This document shows positions 63,981 through 64,000 of a stretch of 64,000 nucleotides of DNA, piece by piece. This DNA comes from Xiphias gladius (lineage: Eukaryota > Chordata > Actinopteri > Istiophoriformes > Xiphiidae). The stretch covers positions 17,821,423-17,885,422 of the forward strand of contig NC_053416.1 of assembly GCF_016859285.1 (NCBI RefSeq), in the 5' to 3' direction. A model generated the notes under the pieces. That model saw only the letters and a list, made by a program, of their open reading frames with translations, did no database searches and was not told the origin of the DNA. Numbering within the stretch: position 1 is the stretch's first letter; every line of letters starts with the position of its first letter. A program made the translations under genes and the position numbers.

Positions 63981-64000
63981 TTTCGACATTTTATCAAATA

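Overview
The window is vertebrate nuclear DNA, almost certainly from a ray-finned fish of the percomorph/acanthomorph type. Genes are split into many short exons with GT-AG introns, coding density is low, and there are long (CA)n/(TG)n microsatellites and a decayed Tc1-family transposon. Several dispersed repeats resemble families I know to be abundant in percomorph genomes. No bacterial, phage, CRISPR or operon-like feature was found. Five protein-coding genes are supported, each by exons joined with consistent reading phase.

Layout: (1) 130-2789, minus: 5' half of a photoreceptor-type membrane guanylyl cyclase (gucy2d-like), running off the left edge. (2) About 2.8-9.9 kb: intergenic, no gene seen. 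(3) 9.9-15.9 kb, plus: an 11-exon steroid/acyl-CoA-type short-chain dehydrogenase (HSD17B12/HSD20B2 clade, 327 aa). Its promoter and first coding exon lie in a nearly perfect 1.09-kb tandem duplication. (4) 17.4-22.65 kb, minus: complete slc12a9 (13 coding exons, 907 aa), convergent with the dehydrogenase gene, with a CpG-rich promoter area near 24.4-25.3 kb. (5) 27.0-37.6 kb, plus: complete gnb2 (9 coding exons, 340 aa), CpG-rich at its 5' end and with two long CA repeats in the 3' UTR. (6) 44.7-61.4 kb, minus: mink1, missing most of its kinase domain, which lies beyond the right edge; the coiled-coil/linker region and the citron-homology domain are complete in 25 exons. (7) 62.8-64.0 kb: degenerate Tc1/mariner element inside a mink1 intron.

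The genes do not form one pathway. They are a cGMP-producing receptor, a lipid/steroid reductase, a chloride-cotransporter family member, a G-protein beta subunit and a Ste20-family kinase. Their order is informative. From general knowledge, human GNB2 and SLC12A9 are neighbours on 7q22 while GUCY2D and MINK1 are both on 17p13, so this fish segment joins what are two human regions. I found no convincing undescribed system. The best leads are the promoter/exon-1 tandem duplication, a CFTR-like (TG)nT(n) tract at a mink1 3' splice site, a possible in-frame upstream start in slc12a9, and repeats abutting splice donors.
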